A DNA stretch of 64,000 bases from Vibrio metschnikovii CIP 69.14 (lineage in GTDB: Bacteria; Pseudomonadota; Gammaproteobacteria; Enterobacterales; Vibrionaceae): NCBI RefSeq assembly GCF_000176155.1, contig NZ_ACZO01000007.1, forward strand, positions 496,001 to 560,000. The letters run 5' to 3'. Shown one piece after another: positions 1 to 7,638 of this stretch. Within the stretch, counting starts at the first letter, position 1. The number at the start of each line of letters is the position of its first letter. The position numbers and the translations under genes are program-made. The notes below the pieces were generated by a model. That model did no database searches, was not told where the DNA came from, and worked only from the letters and a program-made list of their open reading frames with translations.

Positions 1-669
1 TCTTTGCCCTACATTTGGGGCATTACTGGCCTTAGCTACAACGCTGCTTATTTGCCTAACGGAATTTCTCGCTGGGCCGATCTGTGGGACCCGAAATATG
101 TCCGTCAAGTCATGCTGATTGATGATATGCGTGATGTATTTGGTATGGCACTGAAACTCAATGGATTTAGTATCAATACCCAAAACGAAGCAGAAATAGA
201 AAAGGCTTATCAATCATTGGTTGCCTTAAAACGTAATGTATTGCTGTATAACTCTGATGCGCCGCATGTACCTTATGTTTCTGGCGAAGTCGCCCTAGGC
301 ATGCAGTGGAATGGCAACGCATTCCAAGGCCAAGAAGAGCTACCAGAGCTTACCTTCGTGATGCCTGAAGAAGGTGCTGTACTATGGATGGATAACTTTA
401 CTATTCCTTCCGGTAGTAATAATAAAGCACTAGCCCATAAATTTATTAATTTTATGTATCAAGCTGAGAATCAAGCCGAGATAGTAAACAGTTTAGGTTA
501 TGCATCCGCAACGCAATCAGGAAGAGCTTTATTAGCGGACGAACTACGTAATAATCCGTCGATTTTTCCTTCTGATGAAGAGATGCAAAAAGGCGAATTT
601 ATTAACGATGTAGGCCCAGAAGCGCTCGTTATTTATGAACGCTACTGGCAGCGTCTGCGTAATCAATAA
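1..669 (+). CDS. potD: Spermidine/putrescine ABC transporter substrate-binding protein, PotD-like (5' end missing)
   Basis: This is the C-terminal 222 residues of a periplasmic polyamine-binding protein; the gene begins before the window and the frame is open from base 1. The fragment includes the PYIWGITGL segment and the C-terminal EALVIYERYWQRLRN helix, both typical of PotD/PotF proteins (family knowledge). These proteins deliver spermidine or putrescine to a PotABC membrane transporter, whose genes would lie upstream outside the window. The gene converges on parB2 and shares a strong hairpin terminator with it. The neighbourhood of a pot gene next to parB2 is also seen in V. cholerae chromosome II. 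Polyamine preference cannot be read from the fragment. Confidence 0.85.
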   Translation, partial: SLPYIWGITGLSYNAAYLPNGISRWADLWDPKYVRQVMLIDDMRDVFGMALKLNGFSINTQNEAEIEKAYQSLVALKRNVLLYNSDAPHVPYVSGEVALGMQWNGNAFQGQEELPELTFVMPEEGAVLWMDNFTIPSGSNNKALAHKFINFMYQAENQAEIVNSLGYASATQSGRALLADELRNNPSIFPSDEEMQKGEFINDVGPEALVIYERYWQRLRNQ

Positions 670-683
670 TCGTCCATACACTT

Positions 684-730
684 AACATAAAAAAAGACAG
701 CCCATTTTATGGGCTGTCTTTTTTTATGTT
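684..730. terminator. Bidirectional Rho-independent terminator between potD and parB2
   Basis: A perfect 21-bp inverted repeat (684-704 with 710-730) has a 5-nt loop. Its GC core GACAGCCCA/TGGGCTGTC is flanked by seven A on the left and seven T on the right, so it gives a U-tract on both strands. It sits between the convergent ends of potD and parB2. A decayed copy of its left arm occurs at 61346-61368. Confidence 0.93.
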
Positions 731-749
731 GAAAGAAAACGATACCGAG

Positions 750-1721
750 TTAGCTAAGTTTCTTTTCGAGAAAGTCTAAAATCTCTTGAGCCAATTGGTC
801 ATCAACTTTTTGGATATTCAGCGTTAATAGCGGCCCTTTACGCTGATAGTTGACTCGGCCTTTGACCAGCTCAATTTTATTATTCAGCGTTTTTTTCGGT
901 GGCGAAAGCTGCTCTATCCAAGATTCTATCGTTTCTGTGACCTCTTTGGTGATCCGAGTAACCCCTTGAGACTGACAGTGTTGCCAAACAAAGCCATTGG
1001 CTTGCTGACATTTATCTAACAACTCTTTTTGCTGATCAGGTGTTAATTCATTAAATTGCTTATGTAATTTAACGATGGTCGGTCGACCAAGTTCAACCAC
1101 ATTTGGGTAAGCTTGTAACAGGGCTAGAGGCAGTGAAGCCGCCTTTAGCGCTCCGCTGACTAACGCCTCACTGCACTGAAACATCTTAGCTAACGCTTTT
1201 TGATCTTCTGCTGCTCCACTATCAAGCTGAGCTTGCATTTCTTTGCCTTTTTCATACAGAGATAAGGGCTTATGTGCATTCGCTACATCAGACAAAAATT
1301 TAGCATGATCGCTAGTGATATTATCAGCGACATAAACTAAAAAATCTTGCTTGGCAATCAAACACGATTTACGACGGCGACTACCATCTAGGATCTCAAT
1401 TTGTCCGTTCTCAAGCCGACGACCGACAGCCGGATATTGCTGCCCACGCTCACGTAACGTATTGAGAATATCGGCCAACGCATGTTCGTTAAGGAATGAT
1501 TGCTCACGCGCATTTTGAGTAAAAACAGAAGTACGACTATCAATCTCTGAAGCCGGTATACGAATAAGTTCAAAAGTTACCATCGCTTCACCGGCAACGG
1601 TTAACTCAATGATCTGCGCTTGGGCTTTAGCAGCGGCTTGTGCCTCTTGCGGGGTAGAGGCCCGTCTTTTATCGGCTTTACCGAACAATTTAGCGTTCAG
1701 ATCAGATGTTTTTATGGCCAT
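750..1721 (-). CDS. parB2: Chromosome II partitioning protein ParB2
   Basis: This 323-aa centromere-binding protein of the ParB/RepB/Spo0J family loads at parS2 sites and, with ParA2, positions and segregates chromosome II. The ParB-type N-terminal core carries a GRRLENGQIEILDGSRRRKS segment at about residues 100-120, the box-II-like arginine-rich region. A helix-turn-helix region follows (about 165-200, KALAKMFQCSEALVSGALKAASL), then a C-terminal dimerisation part. The length is as expected for V. cholerae ParB2. It is the second gene of a parA2-parB2 operon on the minus strand, 7 nt after parA2. A candidate parS2 site lies at 3164-3176. The chromosome I ParB is a different, more distant family member. 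Confidence 0.95.
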   Translation of the reverse strand: MAIKTSDLNAKLFGKADKRRASTPQEAQAAAKAQAQIIELTVAGEAMVTFELIRIPASEIDSRTSVFTQNAREQSFLNEHALADILNTLRERGQQYPAVGRRLENGQIEILDGSRRRKSCLIAKQDFLVYVADNITSDHAKFLSDVANAHKPLSLYEKGKEMQAQLDSGAAEDQKALAKMFQCSEALVSGALKAASLPLALLQAYPNVVELGRPTIVKLHKQFNELTPDQQKELLDKCQQANGFVWQHCQSQGVTRITKEVTETIESWIEQLSPPKKTLNNKIELVKGRVNYQRKGPLLTLNIQKVDDQLAQEILDFLEKKLS

Positions 1722-1728
1722 GAATTAC

Positions 1729-2946
1729 TTACCCCTGATTTAAAGAAAGCCAATGTGAATGCAAAACACGCTCTAGCTCAAGTGCGCTTTTTTGCACCGC
1801 GTCTTGCGCTGTGGCTAAGGTTTTTTTACCGCCCTCAAAATCACTCGTCGTTAAATCAAACACGGTACTGTAGGTATCAGCACAAGTTTCAAAAGCACGG
1901 CTACGTGGAATAGTAGCCATCATCACTTGCTCGCCCAATAAATAGTTCATCTCGGTTAATACAGAAACTTGCTTTTTATTATCGTCTTCAAACATCGTTG
2001 GCATTAAACGAACAAACTCTAGCCCTTTCCAATCATCTGGAAACATTTCATAAACCGTTGGCAAATGCTGGAAAAAATTCACGGTTGATGCCCAGTCAAG
2101 ACGTTTTGCCGCACAAGGGATCAATAATGCATTTGACGCGTACATAGCATTCCACACCAAAGGATCAACGTGTGGTCCAGTGTCAATCATGATAATGTCG
2201 AATTCATCGGCAATTTTATCAATCAACTTCTCTTTCAATAAACGAACAATGTCTAACGATTGATTTTTAGACAGTGATTGCCAAGCTTCAGCGTTAAACA
2301 TGGCGTCTTCAGGGAAGGCTGAGATGGTTTTTAAATTCGGGTATTGGGTGGGCAGTAACACATTTTTTTTCAAAAATGCCGTATCTATCTCGGTCCCTTC
2401 GGGAAAATTATCGAGCATAATATCAACCGCAGAATAGATATTACTGTGTTCTGCCAAACTAATTTGAGGATTCAAAAATAGACGTAAAGACCCTTGCGGA
2501 TCTAAGTCAATCAAACAAATGCGATAACGTTTATCCAAATTTAGTGCTAAGCAAGCCGCTAAATGCACCGCCGTCATCGACTTACCTGTTCCGCCTTTTT
2601 GGTTTTGAACATTAATGATCCAAGGCTTATTCTCAGTATTTTTTTTACGCTGGTGAAACTTCAATACACCAGCAGCATCCATAAGCATGTGTGCTTCAGC
2701 CAATGAAATCGAGTAATGGTTAGCATTATTTTTAGTGAATTGATGACCAGCGGCTTCTAGTTTAGCAATCGCTTCATCAAGTTTACGTCGTGTTAAGCCC
2801 GAACGTGTTTCCATCAATGCTTTTGACATCGGAGGGAAGTGCTCATCGCGACGTTCTTCTAATACAATCTCTATTCGGTCAGCTTGCACTTGCTGAGTTT
2901 GCTCGGCGAGCCTGTAGAGATTTTCTATCGTTTGTTCTCTTTTCAT
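1729..2946 (-). CDS. parA2: Chromosome II partitioning ATPase ParA2
   Basis: This 405-aa Walker-type ATPase drives chromosome II segregation together with ParB2. The N-terminal ~105 residues are a plasmid P1/F-type ParA DNA-binding extension containing GLTRRKLDEAIAKLEAAGHQ. The deviant Walker A, QNQKGGTGKSM, follows at about residue 113, then LIDLDPQGS (Walker A') and IIMIDTGPHV (Walker B). I chose the ATG at 2946 (MKREQTIENLYRL), because it matches the start of Vibrio ParA2 as I know it; an in-frame upstream ATG at 2961 would add five residues. The gene is transcribed away from the origin and leads the parA2-parB2 operon. This extended ParA type is plasmid-like, in line with a plasmid ancestry of chromosome II. 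Confidence 0.96.
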   Translation of the reverse strand: MKREQTIENLYRLAEQTQQVQADRIEIVLEERRDEHFPPMSKALMETRSGLTRRKLDEAIAKLEAAGHQFTKNNANHYSISLAEAHMLMDAAGVLKFHQRKKNTENKPWIINVQNQKGGTGKSMTAVHLAACLALNLDKRYRICLIDLDPQGSLRLFLNPQISLAEHSNIYSAVDIMLDNFPEGTEIDTAFLKKNVLLPTQYPNLKTISAFPEDAMFNAEAWQSLSKNQSLDIVRLLKEKLIDKIADEFDIIMIDTGPHVDPLVWNAMYASNALLIPCAAKRLDWASTVNFFQHLPTVYEMFPDDWKGLEFVRLMPTMFEDDNKKQVSVLTEMNYLLGEQVMMATIPRSRAFETCADTYSTVFDLTTSDFEGGKKTLATAQDAVQKSALELERVLHSHWLSLNQG

Positions 2947-3657
2947 AGCCATTCTCATCATCCGTTACTGACCACAATTGTACAGCAATAAACACACAAT
3001 ACAATAAAAAGGTGAACATACAATTTAGGACGGAAATCACAATAAATAGATTTTATAACACCAATAGAGAAACATATGACAAAATGCTGACAGTTTTTTG
3101 ATTAATTTCTACGGATAACCCGGCAACAAAAGCAAAATTATAAAAGTGTCACAGCGTCACTTATTTACAATGTAAACTCTGCTATCCATTATTATCCAAT
3201 CAGTAGCCAAAAGAAGAAGGAACGTCATCAACAAAAATATCACAAAAGAAACCATCCTAATCAGGTAATAAAACCACGCATTTTTCTAACCACCCGCGAG
3301 GGGAGGGATATAAACCATTAAAAATCCCTTTAAAATAATCAAGATAGACTTATCACAATAATAAAACCTCTCTTTCGTATAAAACTTGACCTAAAAATTG
3401 AAGATTAGTAATCATCGGAACGATTATCCATCATCGATAAATTACGGTTGGTGTCATTTCAATCATAACCTGAAATAGTGAAACAACCCGTCAATGTGGT
3501 CATCAGCATAACTCTACCAACCTTACAAGGCTATTTGCAGATATATACTCTCAATATTTCGGTTTATATTCACCAAAAACCACTGAGTAAGGTTATCGAG
3601 ACTCAAATCCATCTTAAATACTGTGTACGATCTTAAGAATAGAGGAGGGAGAAAATA
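2947..3657. other. parA2-proximal part of the chromosome II origin region (no gene)
   Basis: AT-rich non-coding DNA between parA2 and the first iteron. It holds the parA2 promoter region, the parS2 site at 3164-3176, and a 6-bp inverted repeat AGGGAT/ATCCCT (3304-3309 with 3324-3329). It also holds fragments such as GATAACC-N-GGTTT (reverse strand near 3575-3597) that resemble sequence around the DnaA box and downstream of rctB. In V. cholerae this side of the origin carries the regulatory 39-mer sites and the untranslated rctA locus. I cannot name the 39-mers here by sequence alone. Confidence 0.6.
3163..3177. promoter_or_regulatory. parS2: parS2 centromere site (ParB2 binding)
   Basis: The 13-bp interrupted palindrome TTTACAATGTAAA (3164-3176) matches the chromosome-II parS2 consensus NTTTACANTGTAAAN known from Vibrio. 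It lies about 220 bp upstream of the parA2 start, between parA2 and the origin iterons, where it would place a ParB2 complex next to the origin. Confidence 0.88.
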
Positions 3658-4298
3658 GGAAGCATGATCATGGCTTGAATGATGATCATGCTTCCTAGGT
3701 AAAACCCCTATGATGGAAACATGATCAAGGAAGAAAATCGACGAATCACGTTTATTCGGATCCGTTAATCGCAGGATCCAAGATCGGAAAGATGATCAAG
3801 TGAAGAAAAATCACCGGAAGCATGATAAATACCAGATAATTTACGGAAGACGTCAGTTGCAATCAGGCTTTATCGATTATCTCTCTTTCATGATGACCAA
3901 TAAAATCAACAACAGAAACCGTGCAAAATCATCATAATCAACATGATCATGCTTTCGTAACACCGGAAAATAGACAAATAAACACTGACCGTTAAAATGA
4001 TGACCCCAAAAGGCAAAACCGAATCGAAAATAGATACGCGCTTTAATCAAAGATCTCAAAATACCGATTTGATGATCATGCTTCCTGTCATGTTTACGTA
4101 TCAATGAGCCATCAATTTGAGAAAAGAGACTTCAACGATAAGCTGCCTGTGGATAACCTGTAGAGAAACCGTGATCATTGATCCGAAATCATAATGATCA
4201 TTGATTCGTCTATCACATGATCACGCTTCAGTGATCGTTTGATCATGCTTTCTAATAACCATTGATCATCGTTGCGAATAAGTCATGATCATGCTTCT
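3658..4298. repeat. RctB iterons (12-mer type, GATC-containing) of the chromosome II origin
   Basis: Repeats of consensus ATGATCATGCTTYC occur at 3658-3671 (minus), 3682-3695, 3943-3956 and 4072-4085. Weaker copies start at 3721 and 3792, and a degenerate minus-strand copy without GATC lies at 3816-3829. A tight array of six follows at 4171, 4194, 4217, 4239, 4262 and 4285. The GATC of successive array members are 23, 23, 22, 23 and 23 bp apart, about two helical turns, so RctB would bind one face of the helix. Every full copy contains a Dam site. Established work on V. cholerae shows RctB binds such 12-mers only when they are Dam-methylated. Isolated copies to the left probably act in copy control. 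Confidence 0.92.
4148..4156 (-). promoter_or_regulatory. DnaA box of oriCII
   Basis: TGTGGATAA on the plus strand is the perfect 9-mer TTATCCACA on the minus strand. It lies 15 bp before the six-iteron array, the same arrangement as the single essential DnaA box known in V. cholerae oriCII. Confidence 0.9.
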
Positions 4299-4475
4299 TA
4301 TCGAACTATTTTTTTATCAATTAAATACAATAGGTTAGCCGTAAAAATCCTGCCAGATCATATGATCATATGATCATACTAATCAATATAGATCAGAATA
4401 ATCAAAAAGATCAGTTATTTAAAAAACAGAAATTTTCCTTTATTTATGATCTTTTTTTGATTATGCTCTTGGAAC
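4299..4475. other. DNA-unwinding element of oriCII with ATCA repeats
   Basis: This A/T-rich segment follows the iteron array. Seven ATCA tetramers start at 4357, 4365, 4373, 4382, 4392, 4401 and 4410, with spacing of 8, 8, 9, 10, 9 and 9 nt; five are part of GATCA. ATCA repeats in the V. cholerae oriCII unwinding region are reported to bind RctB as single strands. The same segment must also contain the rctB promoter and its RctB-controlled operator, which I could not delimit. Confidence 0.78.
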
Positions 4476-4513
4476 TATGGCGATATTACGGCTTGTGTGA
4501 TACGGAACTAATC

Positions 4514-6490
4514 ATGGCATCAGAAGAAAAATTGTTAATCAAAGCACCACGAAGCCACAAAGATGGGCATCTTTTTGTCGTCTCAGAAACCGCGGTAGAC
4601 TGGATCGAACAGTATCAACATTTCAAGGGTGTCACTAAAAGTATCATTGAATTGTTAAACTTAATCTCGCTTAGAGGCTTTCGCAGCAAAGATGGTTTAG
4701 TGTCTACAACAGAATTGATCGAAGCAACGGATGGTCAGTTGACCAGAGCGGCTATTCAACAAAGGTTACGTGCCGCTGTTGCCATTGGACTATTTAAACA
4801 GATCCCAGTTCGTTTTGAAGAAGGTCTGGCAGGCAAAACCATGCTCCATCAGTTTGTTAATCCTAATCAGCTGATCTCCGTATTAGGTTCAACCAGTCTC
4901 ATCACCGAATCCGTAAAACAAAGTGAAAAACGTAAACGTTCAAAGGCACTAGCACAAACACAAGTTAACCAACGTTTGTTGCATGAGCATGGTCTTAATA
5001 CGCCTCCAGCAATGAAAGACGAAGCTGAGCAATTTGTTGTCTCTCCAACCAACTGGGCTGGGATCATTGATCAAGCATTAGCACCACCACGCACACGCAA
5101 AAGTTATCAAAAATCGATGGTATCTATCTCAGGAACTCGTGCTGTGATTGAAACGCGATCATCTAAAAACATCATGACGGTCGATGATCTTATGACCCTG
5201 TTTGCTCTGTTTACCTTAACAGTACAATATCACGATCATCATCAAGAAGATTATCAGCTCAATGCGAAATACGTTCCTAATAAAACTCCGTTGTATATCA
5301 CAGACATTTTGTCGTTAAGAGGTAAAAAAGACAGTGGTCCAGCGCGAGACTCGATTCGTGATAGTATTGATCGTATTGAATTTACCGATTTTCAGTTACA
5401 CGAATTAACCGGTCGCTGGCTGAGTGAGAACATGCCTGAAGGCTTTAAAAGTGATCGTTTTCGTTTTCTAGCACGCACGATCACCGCGTCTGAAGAAGCA
5501 CCCACAGAAGGCAGCGATGGTAAAATTCGCATTAAACCCAATCTGTATATTTTGGTATGGGAGCCCTCATTTTTTGAAGAATTGATGACCAAAGACTATT
5601 TCTTCTTGTTTCCACCTGAAATTCTTAAACAACATACATTAGTCTTCCAACTCTATTCGTATTTTCGTAGCAGAATGTCACGTCGCCATACCGATACCAT
5701 GATGTTGAGTGAGCTTAATCAGAAATTAGCTCGCAATATCGAATGGCGGCGTTTTTCGATGGATCTGATCCGCGAGTTAAGACGATTGTCCAACGATCAA
5801 GATAAAACCGGTGATTTTACGGTTAATTTATGGGGTTACCATTTAACGATCAGTGAGCTGGTTGAACAAAGTAAAGTGGTTGATTATCAAGTTGCCATAA
5901 AATGTGATGTAGAAGAGGTACTGCGTTATTCTCGCGCCAAGACCACTAATGCAGGTAAGCGTAATATGGCGCCAACGTTACCGAACCCATTGCGAAATGA
6001 AATGGGTTCAAAACAAAGGCTTCAAGAGTTATCCGAAATTATTGATGGTGAATTTGAACCGATACAACGTAAACCGTCGACGCCTCGTGGTCGATTAGGG
6101 CGACGAGTGAAGTTACGTAAGCATCTGGTTGAGATCAACGCAGATGAAATCACCATAACCTTATCCAAATATACCTCAGCAGAGGCGCTAGAACGAAGCA
6201 TAACGGCTTTAGCAGCCATGACTGGGCATGCCCCTTCATCCATTCGTGAAGAGTGTCAGGAATTGATTGATAAGCTCGATTGGCTAAAAGTGGATGATTG
6301 CGTCGTACCTTACAGCACGCTGAGTAAGGTGATCGAGCTGTATAATACTCAGCACCGCAATAAGCACCTTTCAATCGAGCGATTAATCTCTGGCTTAGCA
6401 GTTCGTCGTAAAGTCTGTAAGTTAGTTTATGAAGAGCATATCGACGATACGGTGTTCCGTGCCTTAGACGAAGTGGCTATCGGCGTTTAA
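4514..6490 (+). CDS. rctB: Chromosome II replication initiator RctB
   Basis: RctB is the Vibrionaceae-specific initiator that binds oriCII iterons, opens the origin and limits its own firing. The protein is 658 aa with the ATG at 4514 (MASEEKLLIKAPRSHKDGHLF), equal in length to V. cholerae RctB. The frame stays open upstream to 4370, but that part is the ATCA-repeat unwinding element and is not expected to be coding. Conserved segments include VDWIEQYQHFKGVTKSIIEL, QLTRAAIQQRLRAAVAIGLFKQ (winged-helix region, about 80-105) and the middle plasmid-initiator-like domains. The C-terminal region after about residue 500 corresponds to the regulatory domain IV of the known protein. The ribosome site is weak. 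RctB represses its own promoter in V. cholerae; I infer the same here. Confidence 0.97.
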   Translation: MASEEKLLIKAPRSHKDGHLFVVSETAVDWIEQYQHFKGVTKSIIELLNLISLRGFRSKDGLVSTTELIEATDGQLTRAAIQQRLRAAVAIGLFKQIPVRFEEGLAGKTMLHQFVNPNQLISVLGSTSLITESVKQSEKRKRSKALAQTQVNQRLLHEHGLNTPPAMKDEAEQFVVSPTNWAGIIDQALAPPRTRKSYQKSMVSISGTRAVIETRSSKNIMTVDDLMTLFALFTLTVQYHDHHQEDYQLNAKYVPNKTPLYITDILSLRGKKDSGPARDSIRDSIDRIEFTDFQLHELTGRWLSENMPEGFKSDRFRFLARTITASEEAPTEGSDGKIRIKPNLYILVWEPSFFEELMTKDYFFLFPPEILKQHTLVFQLYSYFRSRMSRRHTDTMMLSELNQKLARNIEWRRFSMDLIRELRRLSNDQDKTGDFTVNLWGYHLTISELVEQSKVVDYQVAIKCDVEEVLRYSRAKTTNAGKRNMAPTLPNPLRNEMGSKQRLQELSEIIDGEFEPIQRKPSTPRGRLGRRVKLRKHLVEINADEITITLSKYTSAEALERSITALAAMTGHAPSSIREECQELIDKLDWLKVDDCVVPYSTLSKVIELYNTQHRNKHLSIERLISGLAVRRKVCKLVYEEHIDDTVFRALDEVAIGV

Positions 6491-6925
6491 CCCGCTGTTA
6501 TTCTCTATCCAATCACGTCCCCTAAACCATCTCTCGTTACCGCTTCTGGGCGATAACGGGAAATGGTTTCGTAAAGTGAATAGAGTTCACCGATGAGCTC
6601 GAAGACTTTCAAACCACTGAGAACAACAGCAACCCGCCTTGATCATGCTTTCATTACTTATCAATGATTGAACTATCGATGACCGCCTATTTAACGAACT
6701 GATCAGTAAAATATTTTTCCGCACTAGTTGATTTAGTGAATTTTTTACCGATAATCCGCTCGATGTACTTCTATACTCAGGGTGAGCAGAAAATAATTGA
6801 GTCATTTATCGATTATGATAAATGAACCATTGCTTAAGTCACACTCTCGCTAAAATCTGCTTAACAAGGTTTTGGCCTTTTGTTACAGATAACTGGTTCC
6901 TAGCATGGTTTGTTCGGAGGTTGCA
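6491..6925. other. Region downstream of rctB with long inverted repeat and extra iteron
   Basis: This 435-bp gene-free stretch contains an imperfect 19-bp inverted repeat (6524-6542 with 6551-6569, 8-nt loop, 16 Watson-Crick pairs plus one G-T). It also has one RctB iteron, TTGATCATGCTTTC, at 6639-6652, and an 8-bp hairpin CATTTATC/GATAAATG at 6803-6824. The first repeat may end rctB mRNA, although no T-run follows. Alternatively it is an RctB-binding regulatory site (39-mer type). The promoter of the following small gene lies near 6840-6915. Confidence 0.6.
6639..6652 (+). repeat. Single RctB iteron downstream of rctB
   Basis: TTGATCATGCTTTC matches the origin iterons, and is identical to the array member at 4239-4252. 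It lies about 150 bp after the rctB stop codon, separate from the origin array. Downstream sites of this kind can titrate or handcuff the initiator in iteron systems. Confidence 0.8.
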
Positions 6926-7129
6926 ATGTCTATAAATTCAATTGACCATGATGAAATGACTAACATCGCCAATAAATGGGATGTTGAGGTTACGGAAGAA
7001 GCAGAAATGCAGCGTCCTAGTAAAACGCTGAAGTCTGCGCAGGCTCGTCGTCGTATTGAAATGCTACGCGATATTCGTGAAAGTGGTTTAACGATTGAAG
7101 AAGCCAAAGAGTTAGGTCTTCTTCACTAA
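6926..7129 (+). CDS. Small conserved protein of unknown function (67 aa)
   Basis: The start is the ATG at 6926, preceded by CGGAGG with a 5-nt gap; a frame-open ATG at 6905 lacks such a site. The protein is soluble and charged, with an acidic N-terminal half and a basic stretch KTLKSAQARRRIEMLRDIRES, then an LTIEEAKELGLLH tail. This layout is similar in spirit to other small gammaproteobacterial proteins with an arginine-rich helix (PA3496/DUF3545-like), but I cannot assign it to a family. It follows rctB on the same strand. A hairpin with TTGAAGAG/CTCTTCAA arms (7150-7177) and a terminator (7218-7237) follow. Function unknown. Confidence 0.75.
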   Translation: MSINSIDHDEMTNIANKWDVEVTEEAEMQRPSKTLKSAQARRRIEMLRDIRESGLTIEEAKELGLLH

Positions 7130-7217
7130 ATCACGAAAGATGATTGCGTTTGAAGAGTGACGAATGATCCTCTTCAAGTGGTTTTACGGTTAAAGTGCAT
7201 GAAACCGTTAATAAAGC

Positions 7218-7242
7218 AGGGTGGCTAAGGCCGCCCTTTATT
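7218..7242 (+). terminator. Rho-independent terminator
   Basis: Arms AGGGTGGC (7218-7225) and GCCGCCCT (7230-7237), with one G-U pair, are followed by TTATTTTT. It ends the transcript of the 67-aa gene before the DUF3283 gene. Confidence 0.8.
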
Positions 7243-7351
7243 TTTGATGATTTCTTGGCTTAAAGCAGCCCAAAGCGCGATTTTGACTCTTAATTTTTAC
7301 CATTCCTATGCTATATTTCGCATCACGTTTTTACTGATTGTGGGTTTACTA

Positions 7352-7561
7352 ATGTCTTTTAACCTTGCGTTGCTGGATGCGGAGCAGAAAAACAAGATAG
7401 AGCTTGATAAACAGGCCTCTTTTTTAGTTTGGCAGATCAAGCAGGCTAAATGTGGACCGGAAGCGATCACTAAGCAGCTAGCCAAACTGAACTCTGAACA
7501 AGAGAAAGCTTGGTTTCAACAGTCAGTAGATAAGTACAAACGAGTAATGGGCGTAGCGTAG
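7352..7561 (+). CDS. DUF3283-type small protein (69 aa)
   Basis: The protein from the ATG at 7352 begins MSFNLALLDAEQKNKIELDKQASFLVWQIKQAKCGPEAI and is all-helical and soluble. It matches the DUF3283 family, which as far as I know is limited to Vibrio and close relatives and has no known function. The frame is open upstream to 7244, but the extra 36 residues look like translated promoter, so the inner start is preferred. A conserved KCGPEAI motif holds the only cysteine. It lies just upstream of the YebC-family gene on the same strand. Confidence 0.72.
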   Translation: MSFNLALLDAEQKNKIELDKQASFLVWQIKQAKCGPEAITKQLAKLNSEQEKAWFQQSVDKYKRVMGVA

Positions 7562-7638
7562 CGTTCATGATTAAACAGCCAAGATCACTCTTGATTGCTG
7601 TAACCATCGTATTTAATTGAATAAGAGAGAAGATCCCG

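Larger units (their letters stand above)
3629..4513. other. Replication origin of chromosome II (oriCII)
   Basis: This non-coding region combines all elements of a Vibrio chromosome-II origin. It has scattered and arrayed RctB iterons, one perfect DnaA box (4148-4156), and the six-iteron array (4171-4298). An A/T-rich stretch with ATCA repeats (4299-4475) abuts rctB. I count 25 GATC sites between 3629 and 4451, several times the roughly three expected by chance. Such density supports Dam/SeqA control and methylation-dependent RctB binding. The minimal origin is probably about 4140-4513. A reading frame on the minus strand (3877-4104) overlaps iterons and is not considered a gene. Confidence 0.93.

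Noticed and set aside
3877..4104. Minus-strand reading frame of 75 codons in the origin (rctA-like position)
   Set aside because: It overlaps iterons, has no ribosome site and no recognisable protein features; in V. cholerae the rctA locus is not thought to act as protein.
4370..4513. 48-codon upstream extension of rctB
   Set aside because: It covers the ATCA-repeat unwinding element and lacks a ribosome site; the inner ATG gives the known 658-aa length.
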